Both the position numbers and the translations under genes were made by a program. A stretch of DNA of 64,000 nucleotides, from contig NW_026262712.1 in the NCBI RefSeq assembly GCF_021869535.1, positions 65,032,100 to 65,096,099 of the forward strand, given 5' to 3'. The notes under the pieces were generated by a model that was not told the origin of the DNA, ran no database searches, and worked only from the letters and a program-made list of their open reading frames with translations. How positions within the stretch are numbered: position 1 is the first letter of the stretch; each line of letters begins with the position of its first letter. This document shows positions 36,949 through 49,140 of this stretch, one piece after another. This stretch comes from Mytilus californianus. Taxonomy: Eukaryota > Mollusca > Bivalvia > Mytilida > Mytilidae.

Positions 36949-37090
36949 AATTGAATGCTTCTTTTTGTAAATTTATTGGGGTGTAAAAGTGTTGACTGAA
37001 GTACATATTGTATGAAGCGCGTTCTAAAAATGTGCGCACGGTCAACGCTTTTACAACCCTATAAAATTACTAAAAGAAGCATTCAATACT
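36949..37090. mobile_element. Inverted-repeat element near the 5' end of the nucleotidyltransferase gene
   Basis: ATTGAATGCTTCTTTTTGTA...GGGTGTAAAAGTGTTGAC on the left mirrors GTCAACGCTTTTACAACCCT...AAAAGAAGCATTCAAT on the right, with arms of about 50 bases and some mismatches. Confidence 0.8.
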
Positions 37091-37179
37091 TATGCTTATA
37101 ATTACATTTTTTTGCTAGGATCATGAAAACACGATTTCTATCAAGTTTTTCTTTTTTTTACCTGTGCACTTTATTGTGG

Positions 37180-37311
37180 CACAGGAATCGGAAATTCTAT
37201 CAAGAAAATTCTGTAAATAATAAAGTCGACCATCAATAGAGCCTAGTAGCTCTATTGAGAGTCGACTTTATTATTTACAGAATTTTATTGATAGAATTTC
37301 TGATTCCTGTG
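37180..37311. mobile_element. 132-bp foldback element
   Basis: The arms CACAGGAATCGGAAATTCTA...AATAATAAAGTCGAC and GTCGACTTTATTATTTACAG...GAATTTCTGATTCCTGTG mirror each other almost fully. The centre, CAATAGAGCCTAGTAGCTCTATTG, is itself a hairpin. Confidence 0.9.
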
Positions 37312-38279
37312 ATTGTGGAAGCTCGTGTTATCATGAATGTTACATTTCATGTTGAAATGAAGATAAATTTCAGAATGACGCAAGATTGCTGTTAGCCAAT
37401 CAAAATAACGTATTATAATGAAACATACATGTAATGTAATTATTTCTAATCATATTGATTGTTACTTTTTGCGGGTAATCGTAGCCAGTGCCTCAAAAAA
37501 AATCTGTGCAAAGAGCAATAAATTAATTCCAGATGTAATAAAGTAGTGCGAAATGTATAAAAATAAGATTAAAAGTACTCAAATTTTCTACTCTTTATGC
37601 TTACAAAAGACGACGTTGTGGTGATATGTTACAAACTTTTAAAATTGTCGGGGGATTTCATTTGTGGTGAAATTATTGGAAGTCTTAGTTTGTACAGGGG
37701 AGAGCAACGAGTACCTACGGTCAACTTTCTTCTTCTTTTTCTGTACCTTCCTTCTGCAAATGAGGAACACATCCAAAAGGATTTAAAAATCAAGGCTCAT
37801 AATACACGGACACAAAATCCACATGGAAAATATGGCTTTTATATATTACACGGGCACAATAAAATTCCTTTTTAAAAGTATTCCACATATCGTCAGATCA
37901 TATGTTGTTCGTACGTCATATGAATTCGTACTATGCATGTCTTTTCAATGGGAATTGTGACGTCACAATGCATTCTAAATAGCACGAAAACCCATAATAC
38001 GAGGATAAAATATCACAAAAAACTTCTGCCATAAAGGTATATGTATGTCACAAGTTAATATAATGCTAATATTCAGTTGTAAAAGGTAAAAAATTCAGAC
38101 TGAAATTTTTAAAAGCAAAATAATTTTTTTCAAATTCGATATATATCACTAGAAAATGAACACCTTTTAACCAATGATGAATAACGAACAAAAAAGTATG
38201 TGACACTTTTAATTGTAACAAGCGGCGAATCCAGAATTTTTTAAGGGGTGGAATTCCAGAAAACGAATTATGCATGTAT
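37312..38279. other. Intergenic stretch, no gene seen
   Basis: A 92-codon plus-strand frame at 37597-37875 shows no family likeness and is treated as chance. GGCGAATCCAGAATTTTTTA at 38220 is a possible half of the 10939-type MITE. Confidence 0.5.
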
Positions 38280-38498
38280 ACCGCAATTTATCAAATATAA
38301 TTGACAGATTGCTTATAGTATCTGATAAACTGACAAAACTATGTAAAATTAACATTGACCAATGAACCATGAAAATGAGGTCAATGTCACATGAACCCTG
38401 CCACCCAGACAGTCACCTTATAATCATTCCATACACCAAATATAATTGACATATTGCCTATAGTATGTTTTTAATGTGGTAAAACCACGACAAAATAG

Positions 38499-41400
38499 CA
38501 CTGAAAAAAATACCTAGTAAAGATTACTAGTTTGGCTAGTACTTCATTAAAAGTCCCTAGTAGATTACCAAACAACTAATTAGACTAGAATGTTTACTAT
38601 CGTGGATGAATCGTATTACCAAGCACCAGCTGTGCAACTGATAACAGGATTTCCCGCCGGACGATATCAGATTCGCGTGGCTTCTGTTGTACATGAAGTG
38701 ATGACCGCAATCAAGAGAAGAATCTGAGTATTTTTGGCCTGATTCGTTGAAAAGCTGTAAGTATTTTAATTAATTTGTGTTTTATTTTATCGTCTTAACT
38801 TATTTTACACAAAAAAAGAACCACACCATCTCGCCTTTTCACGTAAAATGTACTACAGAAGATGGTCAAGTTAACCTTGAGAAAAAGCACCAGTGACACG
38901 TGGAACAAGCTTGATCTATTTAAGTTAATTTGTTTGATTTCTAAATAAGTCTATCAATGAATATTTCAATCTTATGTGTTATATGCCCCAATTTAATAAC
39001 AAAGTGTATGAAATGTGCAACAAATTGATCATTATTCAGTAGTCTGACATGGCAGCCGCACCCCATAGCCGGGGCGACATTTTGATGACCTATTTGGGAA
39101 CGAGATGCGTGATAAAGATCTACAAGATGTAGATTTGGTTATTTTTATTTTAACACCATCTCTTCTTTTTAAATACGAAAACTAATTAATAGTATGATCA
39201 TTCTAACTTCACCATAGAAAACCGTAACTTAAATCCGAAACGTTTTAAGATTATATAATTAAAGTACGCCTCTGTATGAAATTAATATGGCTGCGCCCAT
39301 GTAGTGTAAAAACGAACCTACCAAAACTAACAGACAGTCAATACATGGTATATCTTCAATATTTTCATATCAAATATAAAATTGAGAAACATTTAAAAGC
39401 ACCACATAATATACTTGATGACATACATGCACCATGTTATGATGTAGGTGTACACTTGATTGATTCAAATTTCACACAAGTAATAGCTTTTCTAAAAAGC
39501 TAGCCGTCTCTGAGCTGATGAAAATGGAAAGTGTTAAAAATTATAAAAGGCTAATACACTTTTTCCTAATTTACCAATGTTTTTTGGAATAATGTACCCT
39601 CAGAAATGTACCAACACTGGATTAGTAGGGGTGATGCCTTAACTTGTTTTTTAATCAAATACGAAAATATTTATAAAAAGTATATTTTAAACATGCCTCT
39701 GTGACAAGTTATTGTTTTTGCCAGTATTTTAACTCTCTTTATAGCAGTATAATTGTAGATTGTAATATTAAATCATATATATGACACTTGTTAAAGTCTT
39801 ACTTGAAATACTATGCATTAAAAAGCTAAAACAGCACATAAATGTACAGTGTATATATATGTCTGACATGATGACTCAGCTATCACACATAAGAAACAAA
39901 GTGAAAAATAGTTTTTTGATTACAATGTTTAGTAGATATTGACAGTAGAGTTCTAGTAAATCGATATTAATTAATATTAATAACACGTACATGTACATGT
40001 AGTTTTATTATGGATTTTTGTATAATTTCAGGTTCAGAAAAAATCACAGGGGATTATAGATTTAATGAAGCATCGGTCACCAACATGCTAAACTGACAAG
40101 AACTTGAAAACCGGCAATTCAGAAGAACAAGCCAAAGAGTAGTATTTCTGTACAAAGTGGTTGAGGATATGGTCCCAGCTATCAAACCTGACAAATTCTT
40201 GGTAAAAAGCAATCTTTACCAAAAGGAACATCAAGCCGACACGCTTTTCAGACTTTGAAAGTGATAAACTTGGTTAAGGCTATTGAAACAAAAAACTGTG
40301 AAACCGAGCAATTTAAAAACACATTCTTCGTCAAAACTGTGATTCATTGGAGCCAACTGGAAGAAGAGGTAGTGTGCGCCAAGTCAGTTGAGAGCTTCAA
40401 AACAGCTCACCAAGGCCGTCAATAGGGGCTCGCTCTCCTGTCAAGTTAAAGCCAGAATTGGTAGCTTCGATGTAACGATGCAGATACATATAGTATGAAA
40501 AGTTTTATACATGTATAATAAACATTTATATTTACATCTATTGATGTCTCAGTACAAGTATGATTATTTGTTTTTGTTGTCATCTATGACATATAGTATA
40601 AACAAATTTGAGAAAGTGTAATCTGTAGACATGACAGTTCCGCGAAAATGTTAACAAACTTTTGCGTCAACTTATTCATTCATGTAAAAACTGATACAAG
40701 CCAATATTAGAATTCAATAGATTTAGACTATAAAATCAGTTCATGATTTGACCCGTTCAAGTTTATTAAGGTCAAAATAAGATTAGATCAAGTTTCATAA
40801 TGTAAAATGTGAATGTAGTCCTGAGCAAATGGTGAAAATGATTTAGATCCTAGTGCAATATGAGATGGGTGACATGTATTTAGATCCTGGTGCTCTAGAG
40901 GGGTGACATTGAATTGGATCTGTTTGCTCAAACTAAAATTTACAGTGCTTTAAAGAAACAAAAAATAAGATGTCATGCTTTATAAAGTTATAAACTGTTA
41001 CATGTAGGTACAATTTGTATATACTTACTTCTTGACAATTTTTTTTTATTTCTAAGTGTTTAAAAGTAGGACGACATAAAATAATTGATATTAAAGTCTT
41101 ACTTTGTTTTTTAAATAAATATTATTTGAGGGAGAGTTTATTCATTTTGGTTATGCAGGGGAAACAAGGACCGTGCAATACATGTAACTAGATGGGTTGT
41201 TTAACTGATCATTTCGAATTTTATTCGAAATAACTTTAGAATTGTTAACTGAATCTTCTAAATATGAAACATAGTTAATATTGATTAGAGTACAGCTTAT
41301 AGATATGAATTTAAATGGTTTCTTTGTGGTAAATTGAGGATATAATGTATTTGTTTGTTGTCAGTTTGATACCTTTTTTTTCATAATTGAAATTAACTAC

Positions 41401-42461
41401 TTTGTATTGTCTAATCAAATATATTGTACAGTTCTGATTTAATGAATCTTATTGAAATAAAACATGTAGGAATTATCTTCAAAATTAGTTTGCTGAACTT
41501 CACACACTGACAAATTTAGGTACAATGTAGGCAACTGTAAAGCGTTCAGGCCTAATATGGGTAAATTTAAGGAGAATGTGTGAAAGAGAAAACAACAAGA
41601 ACAAGGAGTGGAAAGAAATGGTTTTGTCTTTATTGATATTCAAGGTCAATTATCACTTCAGAATGCAACAAATTTTTATCTGCATTAATTGGCAAACAAG
41701 GAATAAATAAAATTCATTTTGGGGATCGTGTGACCTATTGCTGATGTTTTTGCCTGTTGTCTTTCAGTCATTGTTGTATTTATATCTTTCAAAATTTTTG
41801 TCATTCGCATTGTGTTTCCTGAATTGAAAGATCACTAGAGCCCATTTCATAGGAAAAATGTGGTTGATTATACAGTGAAAAATTGAAGCATGACTTGAGG
41901 GCCCCCTTTCATGGCAGTAAAAAGTCCCCCTTATAAAAAAATTCTGGATTTAACATTATGAACATGGTACCGGTACATTAGGGAAATAGCTATAAGAAAT
42001 TGCACTGCTATGTCACTATACATACAAATAAAAAAAAAAGGATTCCTAATCTGTACCATAACTAACTAGGTTAGAAAAAGTACCATATGAGGATGACCTG
42101 GTACCTGTACTTATAGCTAGTAAAGTTACTAGCTGAATGAGGTATTCCTACGAGGAAATGTTTGTAGAATTACTTAACGCTAGTAGAATCACTAGTCTTA
42201 CCATGTATTTGCCACTAGGAAGACCTAGTTATGTTACTAAAAGGTAGTAATATTACTTATTCAGAATAGTAAACTCACCCAGCAGCCTAGCAAAAATTAC
42301 TAGGGACACATGATGTAATTACTAAGTAGCCTAGTAAATTTACTTTGGAGGCCTAGTATAATTACTAGGAAGGCTAGTAAATATACTTCTGGCCTAGTAA
42401 TCTCATGGACAGTAAGTTTACTAGTTTACCTAGTAGAGATTACTAGGTATTTTTTTCAGTG
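38499..42461. mobile_element. 3.96-kb DNA element with CACTGAAAAAAATACCTAGT ends
   Basis: The left end is CACTGAAAAAAATACCTAGT + AA, and the right end is the exact mirror TTACTAGGTATTTTTTTCAGTG (with one shift further in). Both ends are rich in CTAGTA and TACTAG copies: a few on the left (38510-38590), and well over ten on the right (42110-42440). The position within cassette C is a clean break. A target duplication is not clear: at most AG is shared. No transposase frame was seen; a broken LINE piece is inside. It could be a non-autonomous CACTA-like or hAT-like element, by its ends and subterminal repeats. Confidence 0.8.
40098..40425 (+). pseudogene. Broken LINE-type reverse transcriptase C-terminal fragment
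   Basis: Across at least two frameshifts the translation shows ELENRQFRRTSQRVVFLYKV then VEDMVPAIKPDKFL, KPTRFSDFES, and CETEQFKNTFFVKTVIHW then SQLEEEVVCAKSVESFKTA. This is the usual C-terminal region of non-LTR retrotransposon polyproteins in molluscs (fragment typed only as read here). A frame change follows RFSDFES, and a stop is at 40423. An AATAAA lies at 40517. An AG acceptor precedes it near 40030, and GTAAGT at 38757 could be its donor, so a spliced non-coding transcript inside the element is possible. Confidence 0.6.
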
Positions 42462-43584
42462 AGCATAGACTATGCAAACGAGGTCAAGGTCATATGAAAA
42501 CTGCCAGACAGACATGTACACCTTACAGGCATTCCATATACACGCCATATAGAGGCCCTATTGCTTGTAGTATCTGAGAAATAGACAAAACCGCAACCTG
42601 AAACTAAACATTGTCTACTAAACCATGAACATGAGGTCAAGGTCAGATATAACCTGCCAGTACACCTTACAAACATTCCATACACCAAATATGGTTGGCC
42701 TATTGCTTACACAATCCGGCTGATACGGAATTGACCACGTAAATTAAACCGTTATCACTGCCCCATAAAGTGAGGTCGAGGTCAGGTGAAAACTGTCTGA
42801 CAGACATGTAGACCTTGCAAGGAAGCCATATATATACGAAATATAGTTATATAAGTGAGTATTTAACATGACAAAAAAAACGACATTTATTTTTCTAGCA
42901 GTCACTGAACCACCATGAAAATGAGGTTAAGGACAAATTGACATATGACAGACGGAAATTTCGTAACATAAGGTATCTGCATACAATCTTAAGGTATGAA
43001 GCATCCAGGTCCTCTACCACCTGAAATATAAAGCTTTATGCAAACAGTTTACGCCGTCGCCTTCGACGCCACCGCCACCACCGCCGCGGATTGCCATGAA
43101 TCCCTGTATCTCGCATTCTGCGATTTAGTCGCAAACGAGACAAATCTACCGTTTTCCATTATTGGTGAGGTGAAAGACATGAGACGATATGACAGAAACG
43201 GGGAATTTACCGAAACAAATTTATAAGTATTAGATACACCTTGAGGGCATTAGCCCGAATGGGTGTACCTTACTTACACCAAGATATTATTGTAAATGCA
43301 GAATGATAGTTTTCAATAATTATGGAGTGGGTCTTTCGATTTGACCATATGTTATTGAAAAGCATGATAAATACAGGGTATCCAATTGCATTAAACGACA
43401 TCTTGGTGTAAATAGATAAAAAAAAAAAGTAAAACAAGTCACAGTAAAACGAACCGCAGATAAATACCATTGACCTTATCGTCTTCCATTTTAATGTTCC
43501 CGACAATCAATAGGGTATCAACTGTTACTTGTGCAAAACGGTCATTTCTATGATCGAAATTTTCACTGTATTATTTCCTCTGCA

Positions 43585-46500
43585 ATGATGGGGAACTCTT
43601 TGTGGATGAAAATTGTTCCTTTGATCTGTATATTTGTATTGGGTATGTACAGATAGTTTCTTATTTATATCCTGCAATCGACCATTCTACTATACAAATA
43701 CAGGTTGACATATAACATGAATCGACAAACGTAATGACGTTATAGTAGACGTTTATAGTCTCCTGATGTCCCGCTTTTGTTGAGAACGACCGGCTATAAT
43801 CAAAGATAAGCGATCAGAAAGTAACAGGACAAATTCAAATGACTGTTTACGTCACATTTCAATTTGGGGTCCTCATCGCGGTCCGCGTTTAAGTCATATT
43901 GATTTCATTTTTAGTGACAAATTCAACATAAGCTCAATGTTGAAACGCAGAATAAAACAATATTCGTACAGTGTAAGAAAATATATAATTTATTTGAAGT
44001 CGCTACGAAACATGCAGGAGAAAAGCTCGAGTAGCCTCCTATTCTCTGTTTCTAAAGCTCGTCAAATAAATTTTATATATTTTCCTACACTGTACGAATA
44101 TTTTATATATATATAGATATACATTGAATGGTGTTTTATGTGCATAACTACAAGTATTGTATAATTCATATTTTGTGTATTTATCATAAACATTCCTGCC
44201 ATGCTTAGCAATCAAGTCTAAACAGTAAGAAGGTAGTACATTTTATTTAGAGTCGGATCATTTGAAATATATAACAAAAAGTCAAATGAGCTCTAATGAG
44301 CATAATTACGTAAACTACACGTAAACTACGTAAAACGTCAGCATATAAAACACACAAACATTATTCAAGCAAAAACACAAGAGCACAAAAAAAAAACATA
44401 GACAAAAAGCAATTATAAAAAGCAAAGCCGCATATAAACTAAGCCATCAGAAACAGCATTGTAAATAGCAAAACTGTGTCAAACTTAATATACAGGAAAT
44501 AGCTCAGCAAAATGATTTATTAGGCAAGTGAAACTAAATTCAGATAAAAAGGTGAATCAGGATCCGAACCAAAAACGTTTGAGTGTAGCAGGAAGCAAGA
44601 AACACAATTTTTAAGCATGTTCATGTTCACAATATATGTTTTAACGTATGTCACGGTATCAATGATGTAAAATCGTCATTTGACTCTTTACTTTATAGTA
44701 AGGACTCATAAATTTGTTGATCTCCTTCATTGGTAGGTTTTATTCGTTCAATTTTATAATCTATTCAAATGTTGACAAACACTCATTTCTATCTTGTTGA
44801 TATAATGAGTGGTGATCGTGGAGTGTAATAATTTGCAATTTCAAGATGGTAATTTATAGTGCTTACACTTTCCACATCGATTGCTCTTTCCGGCCGAATA
44901 TAAGGAATTTAACACTCCTATTCATATATCAGGAATAATAATTACATGAGGTTAACTGCATGGTATATTAGACTCTTGCTGTGACAGAACATGCCGCAAT
45001 CCTTGGGAACAATGTTACTGTACTGCATGTTGCTACTTCACGGTGTACTGTAAATCGCCGTTTGAGAATCTAGAGGACTATGGGTAATTCTATTGTTCGT
45101 ACCCTAATATAAAAATAACGGCACGTCATTGAACGAATTTCAATTGTATAGAGCTATTATTAACCAATCGCAAGGTTTTGGTGTACGTTTTTGGAAATAT
45201 TACCCAAAAATGCATTATATTCTTTGATGACACCTGTCATTAGATTATTTTAAGCGGTTATACAAGTATGGAACGCATTATTGCTGGCAGACATGCAATA
45301 ATTATATTACTCGTTGCCTTTTTCTATCAACTATTACTAACGGTATTACTTTAAAAATTGACCGGAATGGTTGTGTGTTTAAATTTTTGTTATCAAAGTT
45401 CAATTCTGTTCACATCCTAGTAAACTAATTGTTCTCGTGCTTAATTTGCATGAAATATATGCACATGGACGTTCAGCACTGACAAATAAAACATAATCAA
45501 TTAATCAAAACTACATGTGTTACATACTACGCAGAAATAAGAAAATAAATCAGAGTATAAAATATTCATTATTTTAATATTGTAAAACAGGGAATTCATG
45601 CACAACTGGACACCATATATGGGTGAAGTTTCGGAACAAGCAATACATGTACGTCGAAGAGCCAATGACATGGATGGATGCTCAGGTGGGTCCTTTCTTT
45701 AATCAAGATTTTATTTTATTTGTACGGTTCAATTCTTGCCGGTTTTCAGTTTATTCAACCAGGTTTGTCTCCGACATATTTAAGTAAACAAGAATTATAT
45801 TTACACGTGGGAATGATGCCTGAATAAGTTAAAAAAAAACAACAGTTAATTCATAAATAACAAGAATGTGTCCATAGTACACGGATGCCCCACTCGCACT
45901 ATCATTTTCTATGTTCAGTGGACCGTGAAATTGGGGTTAAAAAACTAATTTGGCATTAAAATTAGAATGATCATATCTTTGGGAACATGTGTACTAAGTT
46001 TCAAGTTGATTGGACTTCAACTTCATCAAAAACTACCTTGACCAAAAACTTTAACCTGAAGCGGGACAGACGGACGAACGGACGGACGAACGGACGCACA
46101 GACTGAAAAACATTATGCCCCACCTATGCCCCTAGGTGGGGCATAAAAAGCGTTCAATTTGATATGCGCTAAGAGGTTTGAAAAGGAGAAACTTGGAAAT
46201 GACCAAGCATATAGGATTAACCAAATGCGCTTGGACCCCTCCCTCTTTTCAGTTATTTTCGGATATATAGCTTATTATCCTAAAATTTAAACGAAGGAAG
46301 CGGTTTTTATGTACCGACAGGCTACTCAATAAGAGTAAAATCAGTAAATAAATATGATAAACATAATACGCAAATGTTCATTGAAAATATCGGTAACACA
46401 TACATTAATGAAAAGGGGGTGTTATATAGTGCACTTGGCGCCTGTAAAATGGGATACCAAGGAACAAGTGAATTTCAACTAACAAGAAAAGCGAGTACAA

Positions 46501-48672
46501 TTATATTGACGTACTGAAATATTCAGAATATAAATGAGAAATGATTTTTCAGAGTTTATGTTATTCCATTGGTGGATTCCTAGCGACAGTTTCTAATGAA
46601 AAAGAAATGAGGTTCATCAAGTCCATGACAAGAGGTATGCACATACTTAAATAGTAGACAGATAGAATTAGAGTAGAATATGTATTATTCTTATTATTAA
46701 AAGTTTTTCGCACACCCTTTATTCAAAGAAACAATTTTATGAAATGCAATGCATTACATGTAAACCACAGTAAACATTTTGAATCTGTCTGAAATATTTG
46801 TACTTTGAGTTCTATCCTCTTTTAAAGAGGTTCATAAATACTTCTAGAAGTAATCACACGTCTCCTTTAAAAAATGATAGTAAGTACAGTGTTATAATAG
46901 ATAGTTTTACATTGAAATAATATGAGCTGGAGTTGTTGCCCTTGTCGCCATGTTGTAGGGCAATATACACAAATTCCTTCATAAATCAACCAAATTCAAC
47001 TTGTAATATTTACCGTTAGACTTTAGCAAGGTTGTTTTCATATGTTTTTTCATTTGTTTAACCCTTGTTTAATTCATCACTATGATCTAGTAAGGATCTT
47101 TTATCAGACTTGCTTGTACTTGGTTTGTCAAATGAGAAAATCAATCCGTTTGACTACCAAAAGGTAAATAACTCCCAACTCAAATTATATCAATAGAGAT
47201 ATATCTATACCCATGAAATATGGTAGGTAGTAGATATAGGTTCGGTTTTTTCTCTCGGTATGGTGATAGTACATAGTATCATTAAATCAGAATATAATCC
47301 AGGTTTAGTTAAACATATTTTATTTGCCTAAATATGCTTAAATATGCAGAATCGATATGTCACAAGTTAACCAAACTTATAAAGCCTTCTATTTATCAGT
47401 TTTTACTCTATAGTACTTCTTATTCATTCGATATCTCCTTACAAGACAATTTTGATCCAAATATAAACAAGTTTTGTAGCTATAACTAAAGTATACCCTG
47501 ATATTGCCTCGTTTTCTTCATTTCATTTTGTCATACCTCATGCAAAGTACATACATTTTGTAAACTATGGATTAAAAAAAACATAAGATTAAAAGTCTGT
47601 TTTCAAAATAGTTTTGTTGGTAAAATAGTTGCAAGAAAATAACGAATACACTGCTATTTCTTAGAATCTCATGGTTTTGAAACGTATCAACACATATAGT
47701 GAGATACAGCATTGAATTACTTAGCATTTCAAAGAGTTTAAACAATCCGAAAGTTTCTCTCGTGTAACAAAAAGACTTCATATCACGTAAGGAAGGTCGG
47801 TAGATTCAAAACTTTTACGATTCAGTGGTTGTCGTTTGTTCCTGCATATCCTTTTTGTTTTTCGTTTGTCGTTGTTATATACATTATTTTTTTTTGAATT
47901 GTTTTACATTTTGATAGGCGGGGCTTTTATAGCTTGTTATGCGGTATAAGTTTTGCTTATTGTTGAAGGCCGTACGGCGACCTATATTTTTTTCTAACAT
48001 CTACGTCATTTAGTCTCTGGTGGATAGTTGTTTCATTGGCAATCATACCACGTCGCTTTATTGTATATAACAAGCGTTCGTTGAAAGTTTGTTTTTTAGT
48101 CACTTCAATCTCTGATTTCGTTATCCTCATACTTCGACGCAAGTTACGATAGATCTGAATTTTAATTAGATTGTAATCACTTTGAATTATTTTGATTTGC
48201 TGTAAAGTTTCTTCTAACAACGTATGGCTTGGTGCTACGGACATGTTTACAGAAGGACGCTGGGTTTGGATTGAGAATTTAGAACCGATGTCGTACAACA
48301 TCTGGTACCCTGGAGAACCAGGAGAAGGAAAGAGGGCAAATTGTTTAGTCTGGTACCATTACAAAGGATTCTACTGGCACGATACTGAATGCTATAGCAA
48401 ACGCATGTTCATCTGTCAACGGTAATTTCATTTTCTTCTTCATCTGAAATTTACAGTATAAACAGACGTTATTCTGAAAGTTAAAAATATTTTGTTTTCT
48501 TCAATGTTCATATAATTTATCGTTCATCTGTTGGTGATTTTAAAACTTAAGGCACAATTTAGATAAAAGCCAACCATGGTGCACATAAATAATTTAAGAT
48601 GCTATAAATCACGATGTATTTACATATTTTTTTTTATTATTTTTCAGTTCTGTCAAAAGAAGAAAAAGCTGA
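43585..48672 (+). CDS. Secreted C-type lectin, 157 residues, five exons
   Basis: Exons: 43585-43642, 45591-45685, 46553-46634, 48208-48421, 48648-48672. All borders are AG/GT and the joined frame is 158 codons. Residues 1-20 (MMGNSLWMKIVPLICIFVLG) form a signal peptide. The rest is one carbohydrate-recognition domain: WVKFRNKQYMYVEEPMTWMDAQ, SLCYSIGGFLATVSNEKE, VWLGATD, EGRWVWIENLEPM, NIWYPGEPGEG, then ANC, WHDTEC and FICQR. The four core cysteines are present (two disulfides). The sugar-binding loop has EPG in place of the common EPN or QPD, with WHD in place of WND. In the usual xCY position there is Gln (NKQY), so the first Cys (NSC) has no partner. A basic tail SVKRRKS ends the protein. 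AATAAA is near 48704. Likely an innate-recognition or mucosal lectin. Confidence 0.93.
43961..44100. mobile_element. 140-bp inverted-repeat element in lectin intron 1
   Basis: TATTCGTACAGTGTAAGAAA then ATATATAATTTATTTGA on the left mirrors TCAAATAAATTTTATATATT then TTCCTACACTGTACGAATA on the right. The centre has AAGCTCGAGTAGCCTCC. Confidence 0.85.
45867..46147 (-). repeat. Reverse copy of the ~280-bp repeat at 7094-7374
   Basis: The plus strand reads AAGAATGTGTCCATAGTACA, CGGATGCCCCACTCGCACTA, then ACGGACGGACGAACGGACGC and CCCCTAGGTGGGGCAT. It lies in the lectin intron between the exons ending 45685 and starting 46553. Confidence 0.85.
47815..48060 (-). repeat. Dispersed repeat, GTGGTATGATTGCCAATGA family
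   Basis: The plus strand carries TCAGTGGTTGTCGTTTGTTC, GGGGCTTTTATAGCTTGTTA, TTGAAGGCCGTACGGCGACC, CTGGTGGATAGTTGTTTCAT and TTGGCAATCATACCACG. It ends about 150 bases before the fourth lectin exon. Confidence 0.85.
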
Positions 48673-48839
48673 AGGATGAATGCTGACTTATGAGTTTCAC
48701 CAAAATAAAATATATAAAATAATAAGAATTAACGTCCAATACTATCTTTATTTCATCAGCCGATATATAAACCTTAATTTTCACCACATAGAAATCGCGT
48801 TGTAAACTTGAAGGTATGGTCGACCGCCCGCAAACCTTT

Positions 48840-49140
48840 TTAGCCCCGTCGCATTATGTGTGTGCCTGTCCATAGTCATGACCCTGTAATTCAGTGGTTG
48901 TTGTTTAGTACCGCATATAACATTTGTTTTTCGTTTATTCTTTTTAACATAAATCAGGCCGTTAGATTTCTTATTTGAATTGTTTTATATTTGTCATGTA
49001 AGGACCTTTTACAGCTTGCTATGTGATATGGATTTTACTCAATGTTGAAGGCCGTACGATGACCTATTAAATATCTTCTACGTTATTTGGTCTCTGGTGG
49101 AGAGTTGTCTCATTGGCAATCATACCACATCTTCTTATTT
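48840..49140 (-). repeat. Dispersed repeat, GTGGTATGATTGCCAATGA family, long copy
   Basis: The same block order as at 47815, with GGTGGAGAGTTGTCTCATTG and GCAATCATACCACATCTTCT. Further short pieces follow: 49290-49345 (GGGTAGTTGTCTCATTGGAA) and 49580-49850. Confidence 0.85.

Larger units (their letters stand above)
38280..43080 (-). repeat. Tandem-repeat cassette C, split by an insertion (parts 38280-38498 and 42462-43080)
   Basis: Read on the minus strand from 43080: GCGGCGGTGGTGGCGGTGGC, then TATTTCAGGTGGTAGAGGAC and CTGGATGCTTCATACC, then monomers with GACCTCATTTTCATGG and AGGTCAACTATATTT-like blocks. This is the order of cassettes A and B. The monomer array stops at 42462 and resumes at 38498, and the material between is a different element. 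The GC-rich run encodes a 62-codon plus-strand frame that is not a gene. Confidence 0.85.

Noticed and set aside
37597..37875. 92-codon plus-strand frame
   Set aside because: No family likeness, no splice partners, and the frame starts in AT-rich repeat-poor DNA with no other support.
39276..39503. 75-codon frame inside the 4-kb element, considered as a transposase piece
   Set aside because: No catalytic motif or family likeness and no neighbouring frames to extend it.
43038..43226. Ala/Thr-rich 62-codon frame
   Set aside because: It is read across the GC-rich triplet run of cassette C on the opposite strand.
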